From NCBI GenBank assembly GCA_037953625.1, contig CM075649.1, positions 64,503,160-64,567,159 of the forward strand: 64,000 nt of DNA, given 5' to 3'. Below, piece by piece: positions 9,945-22,295 of this stretch (positions within the stretch are counted from its first letter, which is position 1; every line of letters begins with the position of its first letter). Under the pieces are notes generated by a model. That model searched no databases. It worked only from the letters and a program-made list of their open reading frames with translations, and was not told where the DNA came from. Origin of the DNA: Crotalaria pallida (taxonomy: Eukaryota; Streptophyta; Magnoliopsida; Fabales; Fabaceae). The translations under genes and the position numbers were made by a program.

Positions 9945-11216
9945 TGTCAGGCCCGGCCCAGGGGCCAAACTACCATTATATCAAATTTATTTTATTTCAC
10001 CTTTATTTATTTAATAACTAGTTTTATTAATATTGATTGTTATTGTTTTAATTGATTAAATGTATATATTCACATGTTTCAATTGATTTATTTTTCATCA
10101 TTTTCTTAACCCCAACCTTTAGGTGAAAGATAAAAACCTGAAAAGTAATAAATTCCATAAGAAAATGTTGCGATAAAAGAATCAAAACACTTTATATTTA
10201 TCCTTAACCCCAAAGATTAACATTAAAAAAACTTTAATTTTAATAAAAAAATTATAAATTAGGGGGTCCAATTTTTTTTTCACCCAAGGGCCCAAAACAG
10301 GTCAGGACTGATGAGCCTGCATTTTGTGATGCATTGTTACCAGGCTTCATAGGTAGTGAATGAATGGTTAATGTTCTTAGCTTATAGCTTTTGTGTTGGA
10401 TATGAATTGATGATTTGTCATCAGTTCACTGTCTCTAGTTCAATTAAATAAATTTAGAAGCATTGAATTTAGATGTTGATAGACATGTCTTGATTTTATT
10501 TTTTTCTCTTTATATTTTATCCATTAGTTTCCATTTATTATTGTTTTAATATTTAATTGAGATTATTGTCATTGATGTTTGTTGTTTCAATTCTGATCTT
10601 TCTTTGATTAATTAATTAGTTAGTTATTTTATTACTATGTTAATCGGTTAAGCATGTCTCTAATGTTTTTATCCTTATTCATTACTGCATTATTTATAAT
10701 GTCCCATTGCTTAATAACAAAACTACTTTGAGCTTTTATCTCTTTCTTTCTGTCTCTAAGCAGAGTTTATTTATTGACTAGTAATAGTTACTAGTAGTAG
10801 TTATTAGTTATTATAGTTACGAAGATGCTAACAAGTGCCCTTAGAGATTTGTGATGTTATCGAGAATTTAAAGAGTTAAAATTGGTGTAAAAAAACTCTT
10901 GAAAAGATTAAAAAGGGATTTGTGATGTTTTTTCCCATTAAGAGAACTTTAAAAAAACCCTTATAATTATTAGTTATATTGGAAATGATCCTTCTCTTAT
11001 TGCCTATGTTGTACGGACACTCTATTTTAGGGCTCGTACCCTCAATGGATTGTTCCTTTTTAGCCCGGCCCGCAAAAGCCCGAGCCCGAACCGGTTTGAG
11101 CCGGGCTAGCCCGACCCGGCCCGAAAAGACAAAACTAAGGCCCATTTTTTGTCTGTGAAACTACATTTTTTGTCTCTGAACTTTAAAAAAAAACGCTACG
11201 TACATTTCCCGCTGCC
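9945..11216. other. Host non-coding DNA between elements A and B
   Basis: AT-rich, no convincing coding frame. A GC-rich CAGGCCCGGCCCAGGGGCC near 9948 and a loosely complementary GGGCCCAAAACAGGTCAGG at about 10288 could be degenerate ends of a small hAT-like element, but no flanking duplication is seen. At 11060-11125 there is a run of GCCCG units able to fold back on itself. The rest shows nothing I can name. Confidence 0.4.
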
Positions 11217-11700
11217 TTGAAAAAAAGGCTCCAAGTGCTCCCTCTTTCTTCGACCCAGGAAAAGAAAAGACTTGAAAAAAAAAAGTGTATTCCGCCACTC
11301 TCTTCATTGACACAGGAAAAGAAAAGAAACTACTCTTTCCCTCAACCTCTTTCTTCTACTCTTTCCCTCAGCCTCTTTCTTCTTCTCCGCGAAGATCTCC
11401 ACCACCATTGCATTTGCCTTGGAGTCTTCTTGCCTTCGGTACTCTTCCTCACTCCTCATTGGCCAGCGGCTCTTCCTTTTCTCCCTGCATCCTCGTCTCA
11501 TCCTCACGTCCTCGTCTCTTCCTCTCCTCCGCTCCGCCCACCGCACAACACAGTGCCCACAACACCGCGCCGACCAACCTCACCTTCTTCGTTACCACCA
11601 CGCACCGCACCGTAGCAGCGCTGGCACAAAACCACCGCGAGACAGCAGCTGCTAGCCCCCACGAGTCCACGCCCTCCACCTTCAACCTCCACGAGTCCAC
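11217..11700 (+). other. Possible first exon or leader of a host gene
   Basis: The composition changes abruptly from AT-rich to CT-rich and GC-richer sequence (many CTCTTTC, CCTC and CCACC runs), as in plant 5' leaders and first exons. It ends at a donor-like CCACG|GTAATT at 11701, after which AT-rich, intron-like DNA follows. Several overlapping short open frames (up to 162 codons) are low-complexity and match nothing I know, so I do not call a protein. Acceptor-like TTCTCAG|GAGC and TTTTTCAG|GAGC occur at about 12251 and 12348. Element B inserted downstream at 12546, which would disrupt any such transcript. Confidence 0.25.
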
Positions 11701-12541
11701 GGTAATTCCTTTTGATTTTTTGGTTTTTTTAAATAAAAATCATATTTTTATTCGGAGTTTTAATTTTTCTTGAAATGTGTTCACTGTATTATGATGCTAG
11801 AAATCATAATAGAGTTTTTATGTTTGGAAGCCAATCAAGTAGCTAATCGAATTTCTCTGTTACTTAATTGAATTTTTCTTATCACTCACTCTCTCCCTCT
11901 TTGTTGTTCGATATTTTCTTCTCACTCACTTCTTCTATTTCGGGTTTAGAAAACCCCAAACCGATTTTCTTCTATTTCCTTCTTCACTGAATCTTAGTCC
12001 CTCTCGGTTTATCTAATTGGTGCCCTAATTTCTATTATCTAATTGGTGCCCTAATCTCAGTCCCTCTTTTTTATTTTTTGTTATCTAATTTTTTGTTTAT
12101 CTTTGTTTCTAAACAATAGTTGAACTGTGACTGTATATGGTTTCTCTGTTGCATTTTTGTAGTTTGACCCTTAAATAGAGGCTATGTTGTTGAACCCACA
12201 TTACCCGTTTTCTAGAAGGTGACACTTTCAAATTTGTGTTTTTCTTCTCAGGAGCGACTACCACTGTGTGACATTTTGGGTTTTCAAAGAAAAGAAAGTG
12301 ATAACAACATATGCAGATATTTTAATAACAACATTTTGGTTTTTCAGGAGCAACTAATGATTCAAGTTTTGAAAGTTTGAAGTTATTTCTCTTTCATTCT
12401 AATTATGCAAATCTTGCATTTTCAACTTTTGTAATTTAGTGATTCAAATATTATAAAAATTCTTCACATTTTATAGAATAGCATGATTTTATAAATATAT
12501 TGTAACTCAATTGTTCCATGGTGTAATGAGAATGATCCCTC
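11701..12541. other. Intron-like host DNA up to the element B insertion
   Basis: T-rich sequence with two similar acceptor-like blocks about 97 bp apart (each CAG followed by GAGC[AG]ACTA) and no long frame. It continues across element B at 26161. Confidence 0.35.
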
Positions 12542-12546
12542 CCTTA
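12542..12546. repeat. Target site duplication of element B, left copy (CCTTA)
   Basis: CCTTA directly before TGTAACAGCC; the same five bases follow the other end at 26161-26165. Confidence 0.92.
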
Positions 12547-12632
12547 TGTAACAGCCCCATTTTCACTTCTAAAACCATAACCGATTTATTATTAATTTGT
12601 TGTAAAAATGAGGCCATTTTTTTTGAAAACAT

Positions 12633-12881
12633 CGGTTGAGGAATCACAGCAGCCAAAGGTGCGGGGTCGCCATCATACTCGTGATGCTCCCTCGGTCCGC
12701 CATCTTGATAGTCACGAAGAGTGACTTTCCCTACGTGCATGTCCAGACTCGTCCCTCGCAGAATATGCCTTGGATCATCAATCTCCAACCGAGTTTCACC
12801 TCTCCAAATCCAACCTTCAGGAACAACCTCCCATGCTCCTCCCTGAAGAGGCCACATGTAGATTGCTACACGATACGTCAT
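12633..12881 (-). pseudogene. LTR-encoded small protein, B type, C-terminally truncated copy
   Basis: It starts at ATG 12881 right behind an acceptor-like CGGGTAG and follows the intact copy at 22295 for about 83 residues (PLQGGAWEVVPEGWIWRGE, then the LRDYQDGGPREHHEYDGD region). At 12632 the 388-bp LTR deletion removes the acidic tail, and the open frame runs into unrelated LTR-end and host sequence to 12507. A few replacements distinguish it from the other copy. Confidence 0.65.
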
Positions 12882-15800
12882 CTACCCGTTGCAATACAGG
12901 CGAATGCCAATACGACAACCAGGTAGGAGAGAGTCAGTGTTCCGAACACTAACGAGTTGACCGTGAGGTCTCAGGGTAGACTCAATAGGAAGAAAGACAG
13001 ATGATAGATGACAATGTACAAAACAAGACAAGATAACCAGGGTATAGGAAATAAGCATAGTATAATGAATAACCAGAACAGGATATCAAAGCAAGTAACA
13101 TAATATATGCATAACATCATTATTAGAAATACATAAGTTCTACAAATAACATCTAAAGCACACATAAGAAAAGCATATTATATCATTCGGAATCATTGTT
13201 CATTTAACTGAGCAGCACCACTTTTTCAATCATCCAAGCTTATCACAATCTTTCTCAATCTTTCCAACATTCACTTATAATTTTTATTCTTTGAATCTTA
13301 AGTTTTATAATTATTCGGTTCACTCAATGAGGTGGGGGAAAACCATCACTGAGGAAAAACGCACACGTCTACATCTCCTCGATCTCCATCCAATCCTAGT
13401 CGGAAGCTAACAGGAGTACAGAACCTTTACCACGCGGGCACGACAGCTGTCTCACAATTGGCTCCAAGCCAGGAGGACTGTAGAAATCTCGGGTACAGCC
13501 TCAGTCATTCAATTCATATAATACCATTTAATCAGCGCTCACTGTAGAAAATCTCGGGTACAGTGGCAATTCACAATGCCCCATTCCAGTCCCTCTCACT
13601 GCTATAGACTTGCAATCAAGGGGGTGACATTATCATTTCTAGTTAGCTGTGCAGAACTTACCATGGCATTGGACCCAGTCCCTACCACGTTCGTATGCCA
13701 CATGTGGGATTCGTTCCGCCTAGAAATATACTTTAGGCTTCTTGACGTTCACCGTCCTTGCCCTCCCCTCATGCAATCTCCTCCTGAGTATCCGCAGATA
13801 CCCATGGTATCTTCCTCCCCACTACTTCGCACTCTCATAGCTCACCGCTTATGTTAAGTCTTTTAGAGTCTTTTAATGTCTTTTAGTTAACCTACGGTCG
13901 GCTTGCCCTTAGTTCATCCCTTCGACAAGACCCGACCACTAAGGGTTATATATGTCCCCAACATTTTCACATATCTCTTTTACTTTCCACAAGCCACTTG
14001 GCAACAATTCCATCAAATGTTCCCGTAGGAATTCTCATAGCTCTCTTACTTTCTCTTAATCTTTCTCACTAGCCACTTGATTATTCTCCGTCTTGAATCC
14101 GCCAACACGATCTCAGCTCCGCGAGTGCAATCTCCACGTCTGGTGCATTGTTGCTCCACGAAACTATCTTGAGTTTCATCACATATCACCTTTCCACTTA
14201 CCTTCAAGTCTCACTTTCTCTCATAATTCTCATTATCATTCATCACAACATCCAGATTCACCAAACAGAATATAATATTTTCAACAATAGAATCACAAAA
14301 GAACTAATACAAAATAGAAATGAGCATGCATCAAATTTAACAAAACATATAAACATATAGCACATAATATATCGCGTAAGCCTCTTTTCATCACCACCCG
14401 AACAACTACGTTACGGGTTCACCGCACTCTCACTCACCTCTTATTCCAGCAAAAGAAACGCTTTGTCCTCAGAAGTCTCTAGCTTCTCTTTGCAAGTCGT
14501 TCCCAACGTCTAGTGGATACCTCAAGGTAAAATAAATACGCTTTTGTCAAAATCCATTTCAATTAAAAATCACCACTTCGTTTCTTCACTTAAAATAGGA
14601 AATTTCTTATTTTTCTTTATTATTTTCTTAAAAATGCAATTGTTTGCCAAAACAATTCTCAATCTTTTCTTGTGCTTGAAATCCTTTAAAACCATTTGAA
14701 AACTCATGTGAAAACAAATTAAAGAATTAATCTATGTGGCTGTATGAAATAAGTCCAGCCACCTTCTCAATTTTTAAAACATTGAAAAATCAAAAATTTT
14801 CACTCCAACTTTTGTTATTTCAAATAGCACTTGAAATCCACATTTTTCATGAATCAAAACACTTTTAAAAATTGAAATACCTTGTAATTAAATCTTGGAC
14901 AGCAAAGAACTAAAAATCAAAACCATGAAAATACTTTTGGAATAATCAAATTCACTCATTCATTTTCTTTTATCAAAACCGAATTGAAAAAAAACCATCA
15001 CAACACAATTTAAATAATTTTTTTCTTAAAATGAAATCACAAAACACACTCATTTCATCAAGTCAATCACATGAAAAAGGAATCTAGCCTACTAAACCTA
15101 GTCTAGGCCGAATCATCATCATGGCAAAACAAAGTCTTTGATGCACTTTTTCAACATGCAAAACCTTAAAATCAACAAATCAAGTCATGCACTTCAAACA
15201 CATGGTTTTTAAAATACCACTCCCTTTTTCAATCATAAAACCGTGACCTCTTTGTCACTACAAACCAAATTTTCATTTTTATTTTCCTTGCATGTTCTTT
15301 TAAAAATCATTTGAAGCAAAAGAGAATCACATGCAAGTACCTTTTTATGAAAACAAATCATGATCTTTTTGTTTTAAAGCTTGGCCGAATACTCATCAAC
15401 AAAACCAAGAGAAAAACTCAAATCTTTAACTCACAAATTCAAATAAACTTAGATTAAAGCAAAACCATTTTTCAAAAGTTGATTTCCTTTACTTTCTCAC
15501 TAAAACCGTCACATGTAAACACAAAATCAAGACTTTTGGTTCAAAAATTCACATGCAAGCTTCAAGATCAAAACTATTTAAAGATCAAAGCAAAGATCAA
15601 ACCTTTTTCAAGGTAAAAACCAAAGATCAAAGCCTTTTTAAAGATAAAAACCAAGGATCAAAGCTTTATAAAAGTCAAAACCAAAATCAAAGCATTTCAA
15701 CCACTTAGATCAACTTTGACAAACATTAAACTAACATGCAAGAACATAAATCAAAACAAAAATCATCATGACCTAGTTTTCTACACATGGCCGAATGATA

Positions 15801-15925
15801 GAGTCCATAGTTTAGGGTTCTACAAGTTTGTTTGGTTCTTGAAAACTCAAGATCAAGGCTAAGAAATTACATACAAGCATAGATCTATTAGAAAAATAAA
15901 CATGCAACAACAAATGAACTCTTAC
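12882..15925 (-). other. Putative intron inside the 3' LTR of B
   Basis: On the minus strand it runs from GTAAGAG (15925) to TAG just before the ATG at 12881, about 3 kb. It includes a run of CTTTGATC-containing units at about 15555-15690 whose homologues lie in the corresponding part of the G LTR (31490-31660). Splicing is inferred from the shared layout of the LTRs. Confidence 0.4.
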
Positions 15926-16202
15926 AAAACTTTGGAAAGTAAAAACTACTCTATCACTTTAGGATCTTCGAAATATATCAAGGAAAAGAGATGATCTACA
16001 ACCTTCTCACTTGATCTCCAAGAAAAGCCTAGGTTTTTGGTATTGATCTCCTTCTTCTTCTCCTCTAAGCTTCTCGGCCTCACTCTCTCTCTATCTCTCT
16101 CTATCTCTTTCTAAGAGTTTAAGGAGAACTCTTAGAATAAGTGTTTAAGGAAAGGAAATGGAAGTAAATGAAAATGGTTTGGAAATGAACTAAGGTTGTG
16201 GG

Positions 16203-16210
16203 CTTAAATA
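16203..16210 (-). promoter_or_regulatory. TATA box, 3' LTR of B
   Basis: CTATTTAAG on the minus strand, about 280 bp upstream of the donor-like GTAAGAG. The same motif and context occur in the other B LTR at 25598-25606. Confidence 0.6.
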
Positions 16211-16656
16211 GACAAACCATGAGCTTACCCATTTGCCCTTGGAATTTCGATCAAGAGTGAATTGGGTGAAGGGCAATTTTTGTTTTCCGTAAAATTGCAT
16301 GGCTTAGGTCATGTCATGAGACAAAAAGAGTAAAATTAGGCTATAATCTTATGTCCTATTGGTTGGTAAATTTTCTTAACCACACTTTCCACTAAACTAA
16401 GCCTATGTGGGTCTAATCTACTCCTTTAGGCTTCTAGAAAAATCAACTCCTATCATGCATATGCATACATACATGACCGAACACATACATGCACACACAC
16501 ACACATAGAAAAATCATTTTATTTTCTTTTCACAAAATAACTTTTGTACAAAATCATAGTTTCCTCAAATTATAGAAATATCAAACACTTAATTATTTAT
16601 TCAAAAATTTCACTCAAAACTCATAATATTTTCTCATAAAAACCATTTCTTTGAAA

Positions 16657-19600
16657 TCATTCATCTCTTGAAATCATAAAAGAAATTCTATCCAAGAAAT
16701 ATTCTTTCAAAATGCTCTTTTTAAAACACTTTCTCAAAACAATCTTTTTAGCATTTAAAACAAGTATGAGGTATCTAGACGGGGTGTTACATTCTCCCCA
16801 ACTTGAAGATTTCTCGTCCCCGAGAAATGCAGTACTTGAAGCAAACAGGTGTGGGAAAGAACTTCTCATCTTGCTCTCAAGCTCCCATGTCGCATCTTCT
16901 CCATTGTTACGACTCCATACTACCTTAACTAAGGGAATATCTTTTCCTCTTAACCTCTTGACACTACTACCATCTATCCTTAGAGGTAAAGCCTTAAATG
17001 TAAGATTTTCCTTTAGTTGTACCGAATCGGGTTCAATGATGTGTGAAGGGTCATGAACATATTTTCTCAATTGAGACACATGAAAGACGTTACGTAAGTT
17101 CCAAAGAAAAGGGGGTAAAGCAATTTGATAGGCTAAAGGTCCGATTCTTTTAAGAATTGGGTAGGGTCCAATGAAACGAGGTGTAAGTTTTCGGGTTTTG
17201 AGCCTTCTACCAATTCCGGTAGTTGGCACTACCTTCATGAACACAAAATCTCCTTCATTGAATTCCAGCGGACTTCTCCTCTTGTCCTGATAACTCTTTT
17301 GTCGACTGTGAGCAGTCCTCATTCTTTCCTGAATTAGCCTCACCTTTTCATTTGTCTGCTGCACTATATCCGGTCCTATTATCAGATGCTCACCAGTCTC
17401 GAACCAACACAAGGGTGTTCTGCACTTCCTACCATACAAAGCTTCATACGGTGCCATTCCGTTACTTGAATGAAAACTATTGTTGTAGGTAAACTCAATC
17501 AGATGCAGAAAAGAATCCCAATCACCAGCACTCTCAATCACACAAGCTCGCAACAAATCTTCCAACGTTTGGATTGTTCGCTCTGACTGTCCATCCGTCT
17601 GTGGATGATATTCGGAACTTAAATCCAACTTGGTTCCGACTGCTGCTTGCAAACTGACCCAAAATTTTGAAGTAAAACGCGAATCTCTGTCTGATACTAT
17701 ACTTGAGGGTACTCCATGCAATGTCACAACTTCCTTCAGATATAGCTTAGCCAGCCTATCCATTGAATACTTCATGTTAATCGGAATAAACCGTGTCGTC
17801 TTCGTCAATCTGTCCACGATTACCCATATAGCATCATATCCCTTCTGAGTCCTCGGAAAACCAGAGACGAAATCCATAGTCACACAATCCCATTTCCATA
17901 CTGGCACTTCCAACGGTCGTAACTCACCACCAGGCTTCTTATGCTCCACCTTCGCTTTTTGACACGTCAGACATCGCGATACATACTCCGCAACTTCCCT
18001 CTTCATTCCAGACCACCAAAACATCTTCTTGAGATCTTGGTACATCTTCTGGGAACCAGGGTGTAAACTCAACTTACTCTTATGAGCTTCTTCCAATATC
18101 ATTCCTTTTATCTCCATATTATCCGGTACACAGACACGATCCTTATACCTCAGCACTCCATCACCACCAACTTTGAATTCCACTTCTTTCCCTTTTTCCG
18201 AAGGCTCCTTCTTAGCTTGAAGTTCCTCATCTTTCAGCTGAAGTTCTTTTATTCTCTCCATAAATCCACTTGAAACAGTCAGCTGCCCTAGTATCATGCT
18301 CTTAGGTCTTAAGCTTCACTCCTAAATTCAGATCTCGAAACTCCTCAATCAGCTCCAACTTCTTGATCATCAACGCAGAGACATGCAATGACTTCCTACT
18401 TAAGGCATCAGCAACTACATTCGCCTTTTCCGGATGATATTGTAGCTCGATATCATAATCCTTCAGAAATTCCATCCACTGTCTCTGACGCATATTCAGC
18501 TCCTTCTGTTCAAACAAGTACTTCAAACTCTTGTGATCACTGAAGACTTCAACCCTTACACCATATAAGTAGTGTCTCCAAATCTTCAAAGCAAACACTA
18601 CTGCCGCCAGCTCCAAGTCATGAGTGGGGTAATTAAGCTCATGAATCTTCAGTTGCCGCGAAGCATAGGCTACTACTTTCCGCTCTTGCATCAACACACA
18701 TCCTAATCCTTGCTTCGAAGTGTCACAGTACACACAGAAAGACTTTGTCGTATCCGGTAGAACTAACACTGGTGCGGTTGTCAACCTCTTCTTCAATTCT
18801 TGGAAATTCTCCTCACACTTCGCCGACCATTCAAATTGTTGACCTTTTCTCGTCAGCTACGTCAAAGGCAAAGACAAGCGAGAAAATCCTTCGACAAACC
18901 GACGGTAATACCCTGCTAGTCCTAAGAAACTACGTATCTCCGTCACAGATGTCGGTGTCTTCCACTCCAACACAGCTTCCACTTTTGAAGGATCCACTGC
19001 AATTCCGTCCTTCGAAATCACATGCCCCAAGAAATGCATTGAGTCCAACCAAAAATCGCACTTTGACAACTTAGCATAGAGCTGCTTGTCCTTCAGCATT
19101 GTCAAGACTGTCCTTAAATGCTCAGCGTGTTCCTCCTTGGTCTTTGAATAAATCAAAATATCATTGATAAACATGACAACAAATGAATCCAAGAAAAGAT
19201 GCAAAATTCTATTCATGTAGTCCATGAATATCGCAGGAGCATTTGTTACACCGAAAGGCATAACCAGATACTCGTGATGACCATGACGTGTTCTGAAAGC
19301 AGTCTTGGGTATATCTTCCTCCTTTACTCTTATCTGATGATATCCCGATCTAAGGTCGATCTTGGAGAATACAGTCGCTCCTTTCAATTGATCCAACAAG
19401 TCGTCAATTCTGGGCAGAGGGTACTTATTCTTGATCGTCACCTTGTTCAGTTGGCGATAATCCATACACAAACGCATACTACCATCCTTCTTCTTGACGA
19501 ACAAAACCGGTGCTCCCCAGGGTAAAACACTAGGCCGTATCATCTTCTTTTCCAACATCTCTTCCAATTGCTTCTTCAATTCAACTAACTCTACTGGAGC

Positions 19601-21433
19601 CATCCTATAAGGTGCTTTAGAAATCGGTCCAGTTCCAGGAATTATGTCGATGAAGAATTCCACTTCTTGAATTGGCGGTAGACCAGGTATCTCTTCCGGA
19701 AAAACATCGGGAAAGTCTCGAACTACGGGTAATTCGTGCAGTTCCTTATCCTTTTTGACGTCCAACGAAGCCAGAAACATGTACGTTATTGCGCCATCCT
19801 TCAATGAAGTTTGAATTTGCTTGGCAGATAAATGCTCAGGGTCTTTGAGTTTAGGCAAAGAAGATTGGGTTTCACTAAAGACTAACGACTTTTCGGAACA
19901 GTTCAGAAGAACATGATTCCTAGTAAGCCAGTCCATTCCTAATATAATATCTATTTGAGAAAGGGGTAGTTGAATCAAATCAACAAAATAGGTGTTGCCT
20001 TCTATCTCTAAGGGACAATTAGAACAGTAAGTAGACACTATCACAGGCTTATTAGTAGGGGTAGAAACAATCAAATTATAGGGTAAAGCATCTACTTTCA
20101 AATTTAATCTATTCACCACATCATGAGAAATAAAGGAATGAGTAGCACCCGAATCATACAACACTAACAAGGAATTCTTATGAATGAAACATTCACCTTG
20201 GATAAGATTGGCAGCATTCGCAGCTTCAGTTCCGCTCATCGTGAACACTCTCCCTTGTAGAGTAGGACGATTTGCGTTCCCCGAATTAGCCGCTCGCTTA
20301 GGCTCCCTGCAGTCTCTCGCAATGTGACCAGGCTTGTCACAGTTGAAGCAGTTCGAATTCCTTGGTGGACACATCGAACTATAGTGGTTGCGACCACACT
20401 TGTTGCAACGAGGAGGTGCGTTCCCTGATCTCATTCCACCGAAGCTTTTGCGACTATCACCGCTACGATCAATGTGATTCCCTCCGTAGCTGCTGCCCCC
20501 ACGGTTTCCACCGCGATTACCGCTGCCTCCGAAGCTTCCACCTTGTCCGCTTCCTCCATAGCGTAGATCTTTCCTTCTGCTCGAACCAGAATACGGGTGC
20601 GGAGTCCTATACCTTCCACCAGAATCTCTATGAAAAGGAAAATTACGAGCCGGTCCATGAGATGAAGATGGGTTCATTACCCTCTCAGCTGCTCCCCTTG
20701 CTTTCAAACCTCCCTCATACATACGACAACGATTCACCAAACTAGCAAAATCATCTATCTCTAAATGAGAAAAAGCTAACTTAATCTCCGGCTTAAGACC
20801 ATCCCTAAACTTAGCACACTTCGATCGCTCATTCTCCCCTCCAGCATACTGGGGTACATACTTAACTAGCTCTTCGAATTTCGAAGCGTACTCATCAACC
20901 GATAAATTCCCTTGACTCAACCTTAAAAATTCCAGTTCTTTCTCAGTCGTCAAATACAACGGAAAATACTTCTCAAGAAATTTCTGCTTAAAAGCTTCCC
21001 ACGTTAGCACTTCTCCCAAGTTCATCATCACTTGCTTAGTAACTCGCCACCATGCTGCAGCCTCCCTTGTCAGCATAAACCCAACATAAGCCAACTTCTG
21101 CTCATCGTTACACTGCACCATACCTCCGAAAATACGCTCTAAATCCTCTATCCATTCCACAGCCGCGTCCGGAGCAAAGCCTCCCGCAAACTCCGTCGGG
21201 TTGCGACGACAGAATTCATCCAATCCCTTGTATCCTTGGGCCTCTAGATTTTGAGCTTGTTGTTGATTGTTGAAATTCTGCTGCGCTTGACGATGCAACG
21301 CTTGAAGATTATCGTTAACTCCCGTCATCACTGCCGTCATTCGAGCCATAAAATCTGTCGCATCTGGGTTATCAACATCCTCACCAGGGTTTCTCGAACT
21401 TCAGCCGGAAGGTCTCCCACACATACGACTCAT
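16657..21433 (-). pseudogene. gag-pol of element B with chromodomain, broken
   Basis: Open from ATG 21349 for 830 codons. An in-frame ATG at 21433 followed by a TGA at 21403-21401 suggests an older, longer N-terminus. In order: gag; two zinc-knuckle-like motifs (CNKCGRNHYSSMC and CFNCDKPGHIARDC); protease DSGATH (about 20150); reverse transcriptase; RNase H (about 18500-18750); integrase zinc region (18100-17950), core with MDF, SDRDSRF and the Glu of QSERTIQ; and a chromodomain near 16900-16840 (IPLVKVVW then ATWELE). Lesions: TAG at about 18856-18854 between RT and RNase H, and a frameshift near 18305. The RT active site reads FIND instead of FIDD (Asn at 19165-19163). The frame continues through the polypurine tract 135 bp into the LTR. 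Confidence 0.93.
16792..16803 (-). other. Polypurine tract of element B
   Basis: On the minus strand TTGGGGAGAA abuts the TGTAACACCCC start of the 3' LTR. A conserved TTTCTCGGGGACGAGAAATC block lies just upstream and recurs beside the 3' LTR of G (about 37220-37240). It primes plus-strand synthesis. Confidence 0.85.
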
Positions 21434-21554
21434 CATAAAAACGAAACAAAAAGGGGGTTCAACACACGACAATACAGAACCTAGACTCTAGACGCATAGA
21501 GCTACACAGAGTAAGCATATAAGGCTATGCTTAAGGCCACTGAGGATTACCATT

Positions 21555-21566
21555 GCTCTGATACCA
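21555..21566 (-). other. Primer binding site of element B
   Basis: TGGTATCAGAGC on the minus strand, four bases from the inner end of the 5' LTR; a perfect 12-base match to the initiator tRNA-Met 3' end. It proves minus orientation. Confidence 0.92.
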
Positions 21567-21953
21567 CTTCTGTAACAGCCCAATTTTCACTTCTAAAACC
21601 ATAACCGATTTATTATTAATTTGTTGTAAAAATGAGGCCTTTTTTTTTTTGAAAACATGAGTTCATTAGTGGATAACGTTACCCTTTTGAAAATCGAGTT
21701 GTCACTTGTAAAACTTCTCACAATCAAACACCTTCATCGTAACATAACATCATTTTCATTACGAAGGAAACATAGTTCATAACATAGGAGTTTCACCTCC
21801 AGAAGTTTCTAAAAGCAGTTCATCATTACAAAAATATTACATAACCTTAATTTAAAAGTAGCTGAATTACATCCATGGTACTTCACAAAGTAATCCTCGA
21901 TTGGAACTTAGATCCTAGACATACTACATCGTCTAGAAACAGATAACTGGACA

Positions 21954-22295
21954 TCACTCTTCAGCCGAACTAGCAGTCGTCTCTATATCTTCGCTAGAGT
22001 CTGCTTCCGCTTCGTGACCAGAGTCACTAGCGTCTTCTTCCTCCATCGGTTGAGGAATCACAGCAGCCAAAGGTGCGGGGTCGCCATCATACTCGTGATG
22101 CTCCCTCGGTCCGCCATCTTGATAGTCACGAAGAGTGACTTTCCCTACGTGCACGTCCAGACTCATCCCTCGTAGAATATGCCTTGGATCATCAATCTCC
22201 AATCGAGTTTCACCTCTCCAAATCCAACCTTCAGGAACAACCTCCCATGCTCCTCCCTGAAGAGGCCACATGTGGGTTGCTACACGATACGCCAT
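21954..22295 (-). CDS. LTR-encoded small protein, B type (113 aa), intact
   Basis: The ATG at 22295 follows an acceptor-like CAACGGGTAG with no gap. The N-terminus MAYRVATHMWPLQGGAW is followed by GWIWRGETRLEIDDP (about residues 23-37), a basic/acidic middle (LRDYQDGGPREHHEYDGD, about 55-72) and a highly acidic C-terminus (EEEDASDSGHEAEADSSED). It aligns with the G protein at M.YR, W, GW.W.G.T, I..DP, V..R.Y.D, and more loosely with the A/C proteins at PL..G.W and GE. No membrane segment or known domain is seen. It lies outside gag-pol on the LTR sense strand. Function unknown. Confidence 0.65.
   Translation of the reverse strand: MAYRVATHMWPLQGGAWEVVPEGWIWRGETRLEIDDPRHILRGMSLDVHVGKVTLRDYQDGGPREHHEYDGDPAPLAAVIPQPMEEEDASDSGHEAEADSSEDIETTASSAEE

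Larger units (their letters stand above)
12547..16791 (-). repeat. 3' LTR of element B (4245 bp)
   Basis: Collinear with 21571-26160. On the minus strand it reads TGTAACACCCCGTCTAG... and ends GGGGCTGTTACA. Compared with the 5' LTR it lacks 388 bp near its distal end: the deletion point is at 12630-12632 and corresponds to 21656-22046, joined at the trinucleotide CAT. That deletion removes the C-terminal part of the small-protein frame. A TATA box is at 16203-16210 and a donor-like GTAAGAG begins at 15925. Confidence 0.92.

Noticed and set aside
9948..10310. Possible small hAT-like element with degenerate GC-rich ends
   Set aside because: The two ends match poorly, and no 8-bp flanking duplication could be found.
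11285..11773. Ser/Pro-rich 162-codon frame and its overlapping neighbours
   Set aside because: Three overlapping frames on both strands are open across the same CT-rich block, so length alone is no evidence. Kept only as a possible leader or first exon.
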